Source of the DNA: Brevibacterium antiquum CNRZ 918
GTDB lineage: Bacteria > Actinomycetota > Actinomycetes > Actinomycetales > Brevibacteriaceae
DNA length: 64,000 nt
Direction of reading: 5' to 3'
Assembly: GCF_900169145.1 (NCBI RefSeq)
Contig: NZ_FXZD01000003.1
Span: 248,001 to 312,000 of the forward strand
Made by a program: the position numbers and the translations under genes. Below, in pieces: positions 1-9,200 of this stretch (its first letter is position 1; each line of letters opens with the position of its first letter). The notes under the pieces are model-generated. The model did not search any database. It saw only the letters and a list, made by a program, of their open reading frames with translations, and had not been told where the DNA came from.

Positions 1-45
1 TGGAACTCCGCCTTCAACGTCTTCGAGGCCGAGATCGCCAACTGA
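1..45 (+). CDS. C-terminal tail of an unidentified protein (5' truncated)
   Basis: Only the last 14 codons and a TGA stop lie in the window (ending ...EAEIAN). Reading frame 1 is open from the first base. Too little is visible to name the family. In actinobacteria an acyl-CoA dehydrogenase or acyl-CoA carboxylase subunit often precedes a MaoC/CitE pair, but that is context only and the tail does not confirm it. Confidence 0.5.
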   Translation, partial: WNSAFNVFEAEIAN

Positions 46-91
46 GATCGCCAACCGTGCTGCTCGGGTGAAATCGGCAGCTAAGCCGGCC

Positions 92-132
92 GCAGGCAGT
101 CAGGATCCCACGCAGGGACCCTGACTGCCTGC
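92..132 (+). terminator. hairpin terminator after the upstream gene
   Basis: A perfect 13-bp inverted repeat (92-104 with 120-132) continues, after one mismatch, into a 4-bp inner stem (106-109 with 115-118) around a 5-base loop. No U-tract follows, as is common in high-GC actinobacteria. It lies about 45 bases past the stop of the truncated gene and before the MaoC promoter region. Confidence 0.65.
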
Positions 133-204
133 CGTCGGGCGGCAGACGATAAGCTCGCATCACGACAAGTGGTCAGAGACACACGTGACACAGAGGAGTG
201 ACGC

Positions 205-708
205 ATGAGTGAGCAGAAGGTCATCGAACAACGAGGTCTGTGGCTGGACGAGATGGAAGTCGGCGCGATCTACAAGCATGCACCGGGCCGGACCATCACC
301 GAGGCGGACAACACCTGGTTCACCGCCGTGACCATGAATACGCAGGCCCTTCACCTCGACGCGGCGTTCGCCGCGACCGAGCCCTTCGGCCAGCGCCTCG
401 TCAACTCGATGTTCACGCTCTCCACCCTCATCGGCCTCTCTGTCACGCAGCTGACGCAGGGCACCATCGTCGGCAATCTCGGCTTCTCCGAAGTCAGCTT
501 CCCGGCCCCGCTCTTCCACGGCGACACCCTGTATGCGGAGACGACGATCCTCGACAAACGCGCGTCGAAGTCCCGTCCCGGCCAGGGCATCGTGACTTTG
601 GAACACCGTGGCTACAACCAGGACGGAACGCTCGTGGCCAAGGCCGTGCGCCAGACCATGATGTTCGACTCCAGCCACGCAGACACAGCGCCCGAGACAG
701 GAAAGTGA
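205..708 (+). CDS. MaoC family dehydratase
   Basis: A 167-residue hot-dog-fold protein of the MaoC dehydratase family, which hydrates or dehydrates enoyl-CoA/3-hydroxyacyl-CoA thioesters. The segment from about residue 28 to 150 has the family layout, with TEADNTWF early, NTQALHLD near residue 48 (the H/D region of the hydratase motif) and FHGDTLYAET near 105. ATG at 205 follows a GAGGAG ribosome site (about 193-198). The next gene, a CitE-like lyase, starts 9 bases past the stop. This MaoC-CitE order matches Rv2499c-Rv2498c of M. tuberculosis, in a branched-chain acyl-CoA (leucine/isovalerate-type) cluster. The exact substrate cannot be read from the sequence. Confidence 0.85.
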   Translation: MSEQKVIEQRGLWLDEMEVGAIYKHAPGRTITEADNTWFTAVTMNTQALHLDAAFAATEPFGQRLVNSMFTLSTLIGLSVTQLTQGTIVGNLGFSEVSFPAPLFHGDTLYAETTILDKRASKSRPGQGIVTLEHRGYNQDGTLVAKAVRQTMMFDSSHADTAPETGK

Positions 709-716
709 GCACCACG

Positions 717-1520
717 ATGACATTGGAATTCAAACCGGCCTGGCTCTTCGTCCCCGGTGACCGCCCCGACCGCTACACAAAGGCCGCCGAACGCTCCGAC
801 ATCGTCATCCTCGATCTCGAGGACGCCGTCAACGACGGTGACAAAGCCGTTGCCCGCGAGTCGATCATCGACTACCCCTTGGACCCCACCCGTACGGTGG
901 TGCGCATCAATGCTCGAGATTCGGACCACCTCGGCGAGGATCTGGCGATGCTGGCGAAGACCGCCTACACGGCCGTCATGCTGCCGAAGGCCGAGCACGC
1001 CTCCGACCTCACGGTCCTCGCCGACTACCAGGTCATCGCCCTGATCGAGACGGCACTGGGTGCCGTCAACGTCGCCGAGATCGCCGCCGCTGCCAACGCC
1101 TACGCACTGATGTGGGGATCCGAAGACCTCATCGCCGACCTCGGCGGGGGATCCTCGCGCACCGCTGATGGCAGCTACCGCGACGTGGCCAAACACGTGC
1201 GCAACTCGACCCTCTTGGCCGCCCGCGCCCACGGCAAGTTCGCCCTCGACTCGATCTGGGCCGACATCCCGAACCTCGAGGGCCTGGCTGAGGAGGCCGA
1301 GGACGCCGTCCAGTCCGGTTTCAGCGGCAAGGTCTCCATCCACCCCAACCACGTCCCCGTCGTCCGCGATGCCTTCCGCCCCAGCGAAGAGCAGCTGACC
1401 TGGGCGAAGGCCGTGCTCGAACTCGCGAAGTCCGAGAAGGGTGCGTTTGCCTACGAGGGCAAGATGATCGACGCACCGCTGCTCAAGCACGCCGAGCTCA
1501 TCGTCGCCCGCGACGTCTGA
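717..1520 (+). CDS. HpcH/HpaI aldolase / CitE-like CoA ester lyase
   Basis: A 267-residue TIM-barrel lyase of the CitE/malyl-CoA lyase family. Visible signatures are LFVPGDRPDR (about 9-18), the metal/acid motif LDLEDAV (about 31-37), VVRIN (about 61-65), the glutamate strand ALIETALGA and MWGSEDL. The family cleaves beta-hydroxyacyl-CoA esters to acetyl-CoA and an oxoacid. The short single-domain form resembles mycobacterial CitE (Rv2498c) rather than the citrate lyase subunit, and no citD or citF is nearby. ATG 717 is chosen because AGGAAAG lies 11 bases upstream; GTG 705, overlapping the maoC stop, is the alternative. Probably co-transcribed with the MaoC gene. Confidence 0.85.
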   Translation: MTLEFKPAWLFVPGDRPDRYTKAAERSDIVILDLEDAVNDGDKAVARESIIDYPLDPTRTVVRINARDSDHLGEDLAMLAKTAYTAVMLPKAEHASDLTVLADYQVIALIETALGAVNVAEIAAAANAYALMWGSEDLIADLGGGSSRTADGSYRDVAKHVRNSTLLAARAHGKFALDSIWADIPNLEGLAEEAEDAVQSGFSGKVSIHPNHVPVVRDAFRPSEEQLTWAKAVLELAKSEKGAFAYEGKMIDAPLLKHAELIVARDV

Positions 1521-1536
1521 TTGAGCTGACAGCGTC

Positions 1537-2208
1537 ATGCCCATGAACGATGCCGATGCCCACGTCGCCGCCCAGATCCGCGCCGTCCTCGCCGCCGCTG
1601 AAGCAGGCGGGGGAGTGGCCCCGATCGTCGAAGCCGGCGATCCGATCCTGCGGCAGACCACCCGTCCCTTCGACGGGCAGGTCGACGACGCGGAACTGGC
1701 CCAACTCGCCGAGGTGATGCGGGCAACCATGCTCGCCGCACCTGGCGTGGGGTTGGCCGGGCCGCAGGTGGGCATCGGTCTGTCGATGTTCGTCGCAGAG
1801 GATCCCGGCAGCCTCGACCCGGAGACCGCCGAGGTGCGACAGCGGTCCCCGATGCCCCTGCGCGTCGTCCTCAACGCCGAATACACCCCCGCCACCTCGG
1901 AGAACGTCGCCTTCTTCGAAGGCTGCCTGTCGATCCCCGGCTACCAGGCGGTCGTCGCCCGGCCGCGCTCGATTGAGCTCACCGGCGTTGATCTCAACGG
2001 CACGCCCATCGCCGAGGTGGTCGCCGGATGGTCGGCACGCATCGTCGCCCACGAGACCGATCACCTCGACGGCATCATGTACCTCGACAAAGCAGAGATG
2101 CGATCCCTGTCGACGAACACCTCGGTGGCAAAATTCTGGAACCAACCCTCGACCCAGCAGGCGGCCAGCGAGCTCGGATTCACTCTGCCCAGTTCGATGC
2201 TCCTCTGA
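1537..2208 (+). CDS. def: peptide deformylase
   Basis: Removes the N-formyl group from nascent proteins in the cytosol. All three family motifs are present in 223 residues: GVGLAGPQVG (motif 1, the GxGxAAxQ region), EGCLSIPG (motif 2, with the metal-binding cysteine) and HETDHLDG (motif 3, HExxH). The N-terminal extension of about 30 residues is typical of actinobacterial forms. It starts 16 bases after the CitE-like gene on the same strand and may be co-transcribed. Met3 (1543) is an alternative start. Confidence 0.95.
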   Translation: MPMNDADAHVAAQIRAVLAAAEAGGGVAPIVEAGDPILRQTTRPFDGQVDDAELAQLAEVMRATMLAAPGVGLAGPQVGIGLSMFVAEDPGSLDPETAEVRQRSPMPLRVVLNAEYTPATSENVAFFEGCLSIPGYQAVVARPRSIELTGVDLNGTPIAEVVAGWSARIVAHETDHLDGIMYLDKAEMRSLSTNTSVAKFWNQPSTQQAASELGFTLPSSMLL

Positions 2209-2275
2209 GACCGGAGAACTCGCCTTCCGGGGCGATTCCCATGATCGGCACAAGCAGCCATGTTTCGATTGACGC

Positions 2276-3466
2276 ATGCATCTTCCCGATATCTCGCCTC
2301 GTCATCGCAGTCTTGTCCGTACCATCGCCGTTGCCGGAACCAGTGCCCTCGCTCTGGTGCGCAGCCGTGACTTCGCGCCTGAACACGATCGTGCGGCACG
2401 CTTGGGCAATGCGGTTGCCAATGCGGGGCTGACCTGGATCGTTGGAACGAAGGCCTTCGCGGGACCGCTCGACGGTGAGTTCGACTTGGGTGCAGTGTGG
2501 GGGCCTGGCGAGGAGGACGAAGGACAAGCCGTCCGGTACTCGACGGTGGACCCGAGGGAGCAGGCGGAGAAGGCTCAGTCCTTTCGCAATCTCACCACCG
2601 CGTTTGCCTCCGGTGCCTTCAGCTGGGCACTGTGGCACCCGACCCAGAACTTCGCCGATACGATTGACGCCAAATTTCCTACCGGTTTCGGGCGAGGACT
2701 GGGCGCAGCGGCCAGCGGCACGTTCGTCGCCGCTTGTGCGGCCCTCCTCGACAAGTTCGAGGAGCACGACCAGATCGAGGACCTGGAGTACGCTCCGGTC
2801 GAGATCGAACTGCCGGAGCATATCCGCGGAGCAGTCAATCAGCTGCTCGCACAGCCGCATCCGGTCTCTGCCGAAGCCGCCGATACGGCGCGAGCACAGT
2901 TCAAATCCGCACGATTCTTCGTGTGGGTGACCTATTCGCGCACACAGCATCCGGGCGATGAACCCATCACCCTGGATGCGCGGCAGCTCGCCGAACTGCT
3001 GCGCGACGAGGATGTCTCGAACATCGACGTCTACCCAGAGGCGTCGTCCGCACTGATCGTCCCGGCACAGCAGACTTACCCCGTCGTCGGCACCCAGGAC
3101 GCAGATGCGTCGGCGCGACTGGAGCTCACGCTCGACATCGTCGATGGTCGTCTCAGCAGTCTCAATCTCTTCGGCACCGATGCCGACTCACCGCCCCGGA
3201 CGTCCGCCGAACTGTCGACTGCGGCGAAGTCAGGGACGCTGCATCCGCTCGGTCTCGGCGGTGACGGGGTCGGCTATTCGAGCAGTTTCGAGGTCGAGGA
3301 TGAGGAATTCGACGACGGGCCACTGACTCTCGCCCAGTGGCCTGAGCCCAATCAGCTGACCTTCGTCGCTGACCGCACCAACTGCCACCACGAGCACCAG
3401 CAGCAGGCACCGGGTGCGGAAGCGGGAATAACTGGCACACATCATGGTTGTACGGAATATGAGTGA
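2276..3466 (+). CDS. hypothetical protein
   Basis: A 396-residue protein I do not recognise. The N-terminal 150 residues contain three or four weakly hydrophobic, Gly/Ala-rich stretches (around residues 18-30, 45-65, 105-120 and 140-160) that could be membrane-associated. The rest is acidic and soluble-looking, with ELPEHIRGAVNQLL and LDARQLAELLRDEDVSNID. The last 35 residues are Asn/His/Gln-rich and look unlike the body, perhaps because this DNA also carries the msrA ribosome-binding region. The stop overlaps the chosen msrA start by 8 bases, suggesting coupling. Codon usage supports real coding up to about residue 355. Confidence 0.7.
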   Translation: MHLPDISPRHRSLVRTIAVAGTSALALVRSRDFAPEHDRAARLGNAVANAGLTWIVGTKAFAGPLDGEFDLGAVWGPGEEDEGQAVRYSTVDPREQAEKAQSFRNLTTAFASGAFSWALWHPTQNFADTIDAKFPTGFGRGLGAAASGTFVAACAALLDKFEEHDQIEDLEYAPVEIELPEHIRGAVNQLLAQPHPVSAEAADTARAQFKSARFFVWVTYSRTQHPGDEPITLDARQLAELLRDEDVSNIDVYPEASSALIVPAQQTYPVVGTQDADASARLELTLDIVDGRLSSLNLFGTDADSPPRTSAELSTAAKSGTLHPLGLGGDGVGYSSSFEVEDEEFDDGPLTLAQWPEPNQLTFVADRTNCHHEHQQQAPGAEAGITGTHHGCTEYE

Positions 3467-3989
3467 ACTTCGTACCCTGACTCTGGGCGCCGGATGCTTC
3501 TGGTGCCTCGACGCCGTCTACCAGCGGACCACTGGAGTCACCTCGGTGATCTCCGGATACACCGGAGGCCATACGCCGAACCCGCACTACCGCGAAGTAT
3601 GTTCCGGCACGTCTGGCCACGCCGAGGCGCTTCAGGTCACGTTCGATCCCGAGATCGTGCCCGAAAGCGTGATCCTGGGCCTCTTCTTCACCGGGCACGA
3701 CCCCACGAGCCTCAACGCTCAGGGCTATGACGTCGGCACCCAGTACCGGTCGGCCATGTTCTACGCCGACGAGGAGGAGAAGGCGCGCTTCGAAGCCGCC
3801 ATCGCCGAGGCACAGGGACTCTTCGAGGCTCCGATCGTCACGACCCTTGAGCCTTTGGGTGTCTTCCACACCGCCGAGGCTGTCCACCAGGACTTCTACA
3901 CCGAGAACCGCAACAACGGGTACTGCCGTGTCATCATTGATCCGAAGCTGTCCCATGCACGGGAGGCGTTTGCGGAATGGGTGAGCTGA
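3459..3989 (+). CDS. msrA: peptide-methionine (S)-S-oxide reductase MsrA
   Basis: Reduces methionine-S-sulfoxide in oxidised proteins, using thioredoxin. The catalytic motif GCFWC (about residues 11-15) is followed by the strongly conserved GYTGGHTPNPHYREVCSGTS and GHAEALQVTFD, and by FFTGHDPTSLNAQGYDVGTQ. The 176-residue length fits the family. ATG 3459 gives the usual MsrA N-terminus; an upstream in-frame ATG at 3444 adds five residues. The next gene, a nitroreductase-fold protein, begins directly after the stop. Confidence 0.95.
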   Translation: MSELRTLTLGAGCFWCLDAVYQRTTGVTSVISGYTGGHTPNPHYREVCSGTSGHAEALQVTFDPEIVPESVILGLFFTGHDPTSLNAQGYDVGTQYRSAMFYADEEEKARFEAAIAEAQGLFEAPIVTTLEPLGVFHTAEAVHQDFYTENRNNGYCRVIIDPKLSHAREAFAEWVS

Positions 3990-4808
3990 ATGTCGAAGAA
4001 GGCGGGCAAGAAGAGGCGTCAGAAAGACGTCGGCGCCTGTGATGTGACGAGGGATCGCGTGCGCGCGCACTTCCTCGACGGCCAGACCGGCCCCTGGGCG
4101 AGGAAGCTGGGCGCAGAGCCGTCGGCGACGGACTCTGCGCCATCGACCGACGCTGAGGCTTCGGCATCCTCTTCATCAGAGACAGCGGCGTCGGCGGCGT
4201 CCCGTCCGGTGGGCCCGGACTATTCTGTGCCGAGTTCGATCGACATCGTCGCTGACCCCGTTCTGCACGCGATCTCCACTCGTCGGTCCATCTCGAAGCT
4301 CGGTCCGGAGACTCCCAACGACGCCGATCTGCGAGAACTCATCCATGCAGTCTCCTCGGTCGCCGACCACAAAGGGCTCAAGCCCTGGCGGTTCATCATC
4401 ATCCGCGGACACGATCGGAACCGCCTCGGCGAGGCCCTCGACGAAGCAGGAAACGTCCAGCGCAAGACCGGTGAGATCAACGAGAAGCCGCTGCGGGCAG
4501 AACTCCTCTTGGCCCTCGTCGCCTCCCCACAGGACAACCCGAAGGTCCCCGAATGGGAACAGCACGCCACGGCCGCCGGGGCAGGTCACCTGCTCGAGCT
4601 TGCCCTGTGGCAGGCCGGCTGGGGCGTCATGTGGCGCAGCGGAAACCTCACCAACGAACCTGCCGTGCGCAGACTCCACCGACTGAAAGAGAGCGAACTG
4701 CTCATGGGCTGGCTCTACATCGGTGCGGTCCCCGAACGCTACCGATTGCGTCTGCCCAACAGCACTCGGCCGCTGCCGGACCCCGAGCAGTTCCTCGATA
4801 CCCTGTGA
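3990..4808 (+). CDS. nitroreductase family protein
   Basis: A 272-residue flavin reductase-like protein. The first 85 residues are a Lys/Arg-rich start (SKKAGKKRRQ) and then an Ala/Ser-rich, probably disordered linker. The FMN-binding nitroreductase fold begins near AISTRRSISKLG (the typical RRSxxxF-like region) and runs through GLKPWRFIIIRG, LLELALWQAGWGVMWRSG and MGWLYIGAVPE. It most resembles the RutE/YdjA-type NAD(P)H:FMN nitroreductases, but its substrate is unknown. ATG follows the msrA stop immediately, and its own stop overlaps the MFS start (GTGA), so msrA, this gene and the MFS gene look like one transcript. Confidence 0.8.
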   Translation: MSKKAGKKRRQKDVGACDVTRDRVRAHFLDGQTGPWARKLGAEPSATDSAPSTDAEASASSSSETAASAASRPVGPDYSVPSSIDIVADPVLHAISTRRSISKLGPETPNDADLRELIHAVSSVADHKGLKPWRFIIIRGHDRNRLGEALDEAGNVQRKTGEINEKPLRAELLLALVASPQDNPKVPEWEQHATAAGAGHLLELALWQAGWGVMWRSGNLTNEPAVRRLHRLKESELLMGWLYIGAVPERYRLRLPNSTRPLPDPEQFLDTL

Positions 4809-6100
4809 CAGACAACGATGACGCGCAGTTAGAACCGACTGCTTCCTCACGCAGACTCCCGAAGGAGATCTACGTCCTCGTCGCCGCGGCCTTCATCGTG
4901 GCGTTGGGCTACGGCATCATCGCCCCTGTGCTTCCGCAGTTCGCCGCGAGCTTCAACTTCGGAGTCACCGCCGCCACGATCGTCGTCTCCTCCTTCGCCT
5001 TCTTCCGGTTCGTCTTCTCACCCTCCTCCGGTCGCCTCGTCGACGCCTTCGGAGAACGCCGCATCTACATCTCCGGCCTCCTCATCGTCGCCGCCTCCAC
5101 CGCGGCCGTCGCCTTCGCACAGAGCTACTGGCAGCTGCTGATCTTCCGCGGTCTGGGCGGCATCGGGTCGACGATGTTCACCGTCTCAGCGATGGCCCTG
5201 ATCATCCGGCTGGCCCCGATCGACGCCCGTGCCAAGGCCTCGAGCACCTATGCCACGGCCTTTCTTGTCGGCAATATCGCCGGCCCCGTCCTCGGCGGAG
5301 CGATGGCCGGATGGGGCATGCGTGTCCCGTTCATCATCTATGCCGTCGGGCTCCTCATTGCGGCCATCGTCGTCCGTATTTTCCTCGCCTCCACTGCAGA
5401 GGCCGGGTCCTCGACGAAACTGGGGCGCGCTCGCCTCGGTGCGGCCAAAGGCGACCCTGAGCAGGAGGTCATGACCTTCCGACAGGCGTGGCAGGACTCG
5501 GCCTACCGCAGCGCGCTGTTCTCGGCGTTCGTCCAGGGCTGGTCGGCGATGGGCATCCGTGTGGCCATCTACCCGCTCTTCGCCATCCAGGCGCTCAAGG
5601 CCGACACAGCCGTGGCCGGGCTGGCGCTGACGATGTTCGCGATCGGCAACGCTTCAGCTGTCACCGTCGTCGGCAGGTATGCGGACACCTACGGGCGCAA
5701 GCCCTTCATCCAAGGGGGGCTGCTGGTCCTCGGCGTGACCACCGCGGCGCTGGCCTTCACGGACGCGATCTGGGTGTTCTTCGTCTTCTCCGTCGTCGCC
5801 GGCATCGGCTCCGGACTGGCCAACCCCGCCCAGCAGGCGACCGTGGCCGACGTCATCGGGCGTGATCGCAAGGGCGGCCGCGTGCTCTCGAGATACCAGA
5901 TGGCCCTCGACGGCGGCGCCATCGTCGGTCCCATCATCGCCGGCGCCATCGTCGATCGCTTCGACTACTCGTGGGCATTCCTGCTCACCGGACTCCTTGG
6001 TGTCGTAGCCGCCGCCTTCTGGTTCACCGGCCGTGAGACCAAACCCCGCGTGGTGCGCAAAGCTGGGCAGAATGAGCGGATCGAGGGCGATCTGAACTGA
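4805..6100 (+). CDS. MFS transporter (drug-exporter type)
   Basis: A 431-residue major facilitator with about 12 hydrophobic segments. The loop 2-3 motif A is visible as GRLVDAFGERR and its second-half counterpart as GRYADTYGRK. The family suggests proton-driven efflux of small molecules. GTG 4805 overlaps the nitroreductase stop by 4 bases, and VTDNDDAQLE leads into a short cytoplasmic tail before the first helix. In-frame codons farther upstream belong to the nitroreductase region. The substrate cannot be predicted. Confidence 0.85.
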   Translation: MTDNDDAQLEPTASSRRLPKEIYVLVAAAFIVALGYGIIAPVLPQFAASFNFGVTAATIVVSSFAFFRFVFSPSSGRLVDAFGERRIYISGLLIVAASTAAVAFAQSYWQLLIFRGLGGIGSTMFTVSAMALIIRLAPIDARAKASSTYATAFLVGNIAGPVLGGAMAGWGMRVPFIIYAVGLLIAAIVVRIFLASTAEAGSSTKLGRARLGAAKGDPEQEVMTFRQAWQDSAYRSALFSAFVQGWSAMGIRVAIYPLFAIQALKADTAVAGLALTMFAIGNASAVTVVGRYADTYGRKPFIQGGLLVLGVTTAALAFTDAIWVFFVFSVVAGIGSGLANPAQQATVADVIGRDRKGGRVLSRYQMALDGGAIVGPIIAGAIVDRFDYSWAFLLTGLLGVVAAAFWFTGRETKPRVVRKAGQNERIEGDLN

Positions 6101-6146
6101 GCTCGGCCCGGGAGTATGCACTCAGGGTCCACTCACGTGTTTTGGA

Positions 6147-6161
6147 TAGTGTGAATCACTA
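6147..6161. promoter_or_regulatory. short inverted repeat upstream of the RND pump gene
   Basis: TAGTG-N5-CACTA lies about 70 bases before the RND start, in an AT-richer stretch (6140-6185) likely to hold its promoter. A dyad here could be a repressor site, but no regulator gene is adjacent. Speculative. Confidence 0.3.
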
Positions 6162-6232
6162 GTATTGATGTAGACAACATCATTTCCTTGCAGACGATCT
6201 CTGCGCACATGCATCGACAAGAGAGTCACCAC

Positions 6233-9200
6233 GTGAGTTTTCTGACCCGTTTGAGCCTGAGGAATCGTGCGCTCATTGCGCTCATTTCCGTCGTCGCCAT
6301 CATCTTCGGCATCATCGGGGCGGGAGCTCTCAAACAGGAGCTCTTCCCCTCCCTCGAAAACCCCCAAGCCACGGTCACCTCCTCGTACGAGGGCGCAACC
6401 CCGGAGGCCGTCGAACAAGAGGTCACCGACCCCCTGGAAGGTGCGCTGACGGCGCTGCCAGAGGTCGAGGACATGACTTCGACGTCCTCGGCGGGCAGTT
6501 CCTCGATCACCGTGAGCACCAAGTACGGCGAGGACTCCGACGACGTCGTCAAGTCCCTCCAACGCGCGGTTTCGCAGGTCCAGGCCACGCTGCCCGAGGG
6601 TGTCGAACCCACCGTGAATACGGCCGGAACCGATGACATTCCCGTCCTCGCGCTGTCCGTGACCTCGGACGCCGATGAGGACAAGCTCGCCGCCAACCTC
6701 GAGGACATCGCCGAACCCGAGCTGAAGAAGGTCGACGGCGTCTCACAGGTCATGATCGCCGGTGCGAAGACCAAACAGGTCGAGGTCACGATCCGTCGTG
6801 ACGACCTCGAAGACGAGGGAGCCAACCTCGACGAGATCGCCGGCATCCTCCAGTCCAACGGCATCCCCACCTCGGCGGGCGAGCTGAAGAGCGATGAGGG
6901 CACGGCACCGGTCGAGGTCGGAACCCGCATCCGCTCCGTCGATGCCATCAAGGATCTCGTCATCAGCGGCAAGGACGACCCGATCAAGCTCTCCGACGTC
7001 GCCGACGTCAAGATCGAGAACCAGCCCGTCGAATCGATTTCGCGCACCAACGGCCAGCCCTCGCTGTCGGTGTCGATCATGAAGGAATCCGACGCCAACA
7101 CCGTCGACGTCTCCGCTGCCGTGTCCGAGAAGCTGCCCGAACTCGAGAAGTCGATGGGGGACAACACCGAGTTCGTCTCCGCCTTCGATCAGGCACCATT
7201 CATCGAACAGTCGATCCACGATCTGCTCGTCGAAGGCGGACTGGGACTGTTCTTCGCGGTCCTCGTCATCCTCGTGTTCCTGCTCTCGGTCCGCGCCACC
7301 ATCATCACAGCGATCTCGATCCCGCTGTCTCTGCTCATCGCCATGGTCGGTCTGTGGATGGGCGGGGAGACCCTGAACATGCTGACCCTGGGTGCGCTGA
7401 CGATCTCGGTCGGACGCGTCGTCGACGACTCGATCGTCGTCATCGAAGCCATCCGACGACGGCACGCCTCGGGCGGTGAGAAGTTCGCGAACATCCTTGC
7501 CGCCGTCTCCGAAGTCTCCGGCGCCATCACCGCATCGACCCTGACGACCGTTGCCGTGTTCCTGCCGCTGGCCTTCGTCTCCGGCCAGACCGGCGAGATG
7601 TTCCGCCCCTTCGCCCTGACCGCGACCATCGCCCTGCTCTCGAGCCTGTTCGTGGCACTGACCATTGTGCCCGTCCTCGCCTACTGGTTCCTGCGGCAAC
7701 GTGAGGCCAAGGTCAAGCTCACCCGCGCGGAGAAGAAGGAGATCCGGCGCAGCCGCAAGGGGATGCTCTCCGAATGGAGGAGCGAGAGCAAGGCCGCGAA
7801 GAAGGCGTCCAAGAAGCAGAATATCCTCACCGCGGGACGCCATGACGAGCCCGGCACCGAGTCCAGGACTGCAGGTGCTGGGTCTGTGGGCACCAGAAGC
7901 GATGCCACCACCTCGACACCGCCGCGCTATGACTCCAGTGCGGAGGAGACCGGTGAGGTCGATGAGCTTGCCGGCATGCATTCGCCGGTGACACGGCTGC
8001 AGAAGACCTATATGCCGCTCATCTCGTTCTCCACCAAGCACCCGGTCGTGATGATCCTGGTCGCCGTCCTCGTCCTCGGCGGCACCGGAGCGATGATTCC
8101 GCAGCTGAAGACCGAACTCTTCGGCGACACCGGCCAGGACAGCCTGCAGATCTCGCAGACCTTCGACCCGGGCACCGACCTCGATGAAGCCTCGAAGCAG
8201 GCAGAACCGGTCGAAAAGATCCTCAAGGACAACAGCGACGTCGAGTCCTATCAGCTCTCCGTGGGCGGAACCACATTCGGATTCACGAACGATTCGTCGA
8301 TCACAGGCACCTACATCGTCACCTCGAAGTCGGGGATCTCGGCGCAGTCGATCTCCGACGAGCTGCAGAAGGACTTCGACGGGCTCAAGGACGTCGGCCA
8401 GGTCGAGGTGCAGAGCCAGAGTTCGATGCCCGGTGCCCAGACCATCGACGTGACGCTGTCGGGATCCGACACCAAAGAACTCGACGACGCTACGAAGGCC
8501 GTCACGGACAAGCTCGAGGGCGTCTCCGGCACCCAGTCGGTGACCAGTGACATCGAAGCGGTCCAGCCCGTCATCGAGGTCAAGGTCGATCACAAGAAGG
8601 CCGCGGAGGAGAACCTGACGGAAGCAACCATCGGCCAATACGTCCAGCGGGCTATGCACGGTCAGAACATCGGTGAGGTCGTCATCGACAACGTGTCGCA
8701 TTCGGTGCTCCTCTTCGACCGCAACGCCGACACGGTCGACGAACTGCGCGACCTCAAGATCCCCGGCAAGCCGAAGGAGATCGCTCCAGCCGGTGCCGCT
8801 GCTGGTGGTGCAGACGGCGGAGCTGGTGCTGCAGGAGGAGCCGGAGGTGACGCCGGCGCGGCCGGTGACCCCGGGGCCATGGCTGGCGCTCCAGCGCCGA
8901 CGTCTGAGCCCCGGTTCATCGATCTCAGTGACGTCGCCGAGGTGAAAGAGGTCAAGACCGCACCGACGATCCGGCACACCGATTCTCAGCGTTCGACCAC
9001 GGTGTCGGTGACCCCCGCCGGTGACGACTTGGGAACCGTGTCCGCGGATGTGCAGTCAGCACTGGACGAGGTCGACGTTCCCGACTCGGTGAGCGTCGAC
9101 ACCGGTGGTGCCACGCAGGAGCAGAACGACGCGTTCTCCCAGCTGGGCTTGGCCATGCTGGCCGCGATCCTCATCGTGTTCGTCATCATGGTCGCCACGT

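Noticed and set aside
240-716. Long N-terminal extension of the CitE-like frame over the maoC gene
   Set aside because: The frame is open by GC bias only; the translation is Arg/His-rich, and ATG 717 has a ribosome site and the family's true N-terminus.
6743-8977. A 744-codon frame antisense to the RND pump gene
   Set aside because: It mirrors the pump codons (third-position GC), has no recognisable domain, and the pump on the plus strand has clear motifs.
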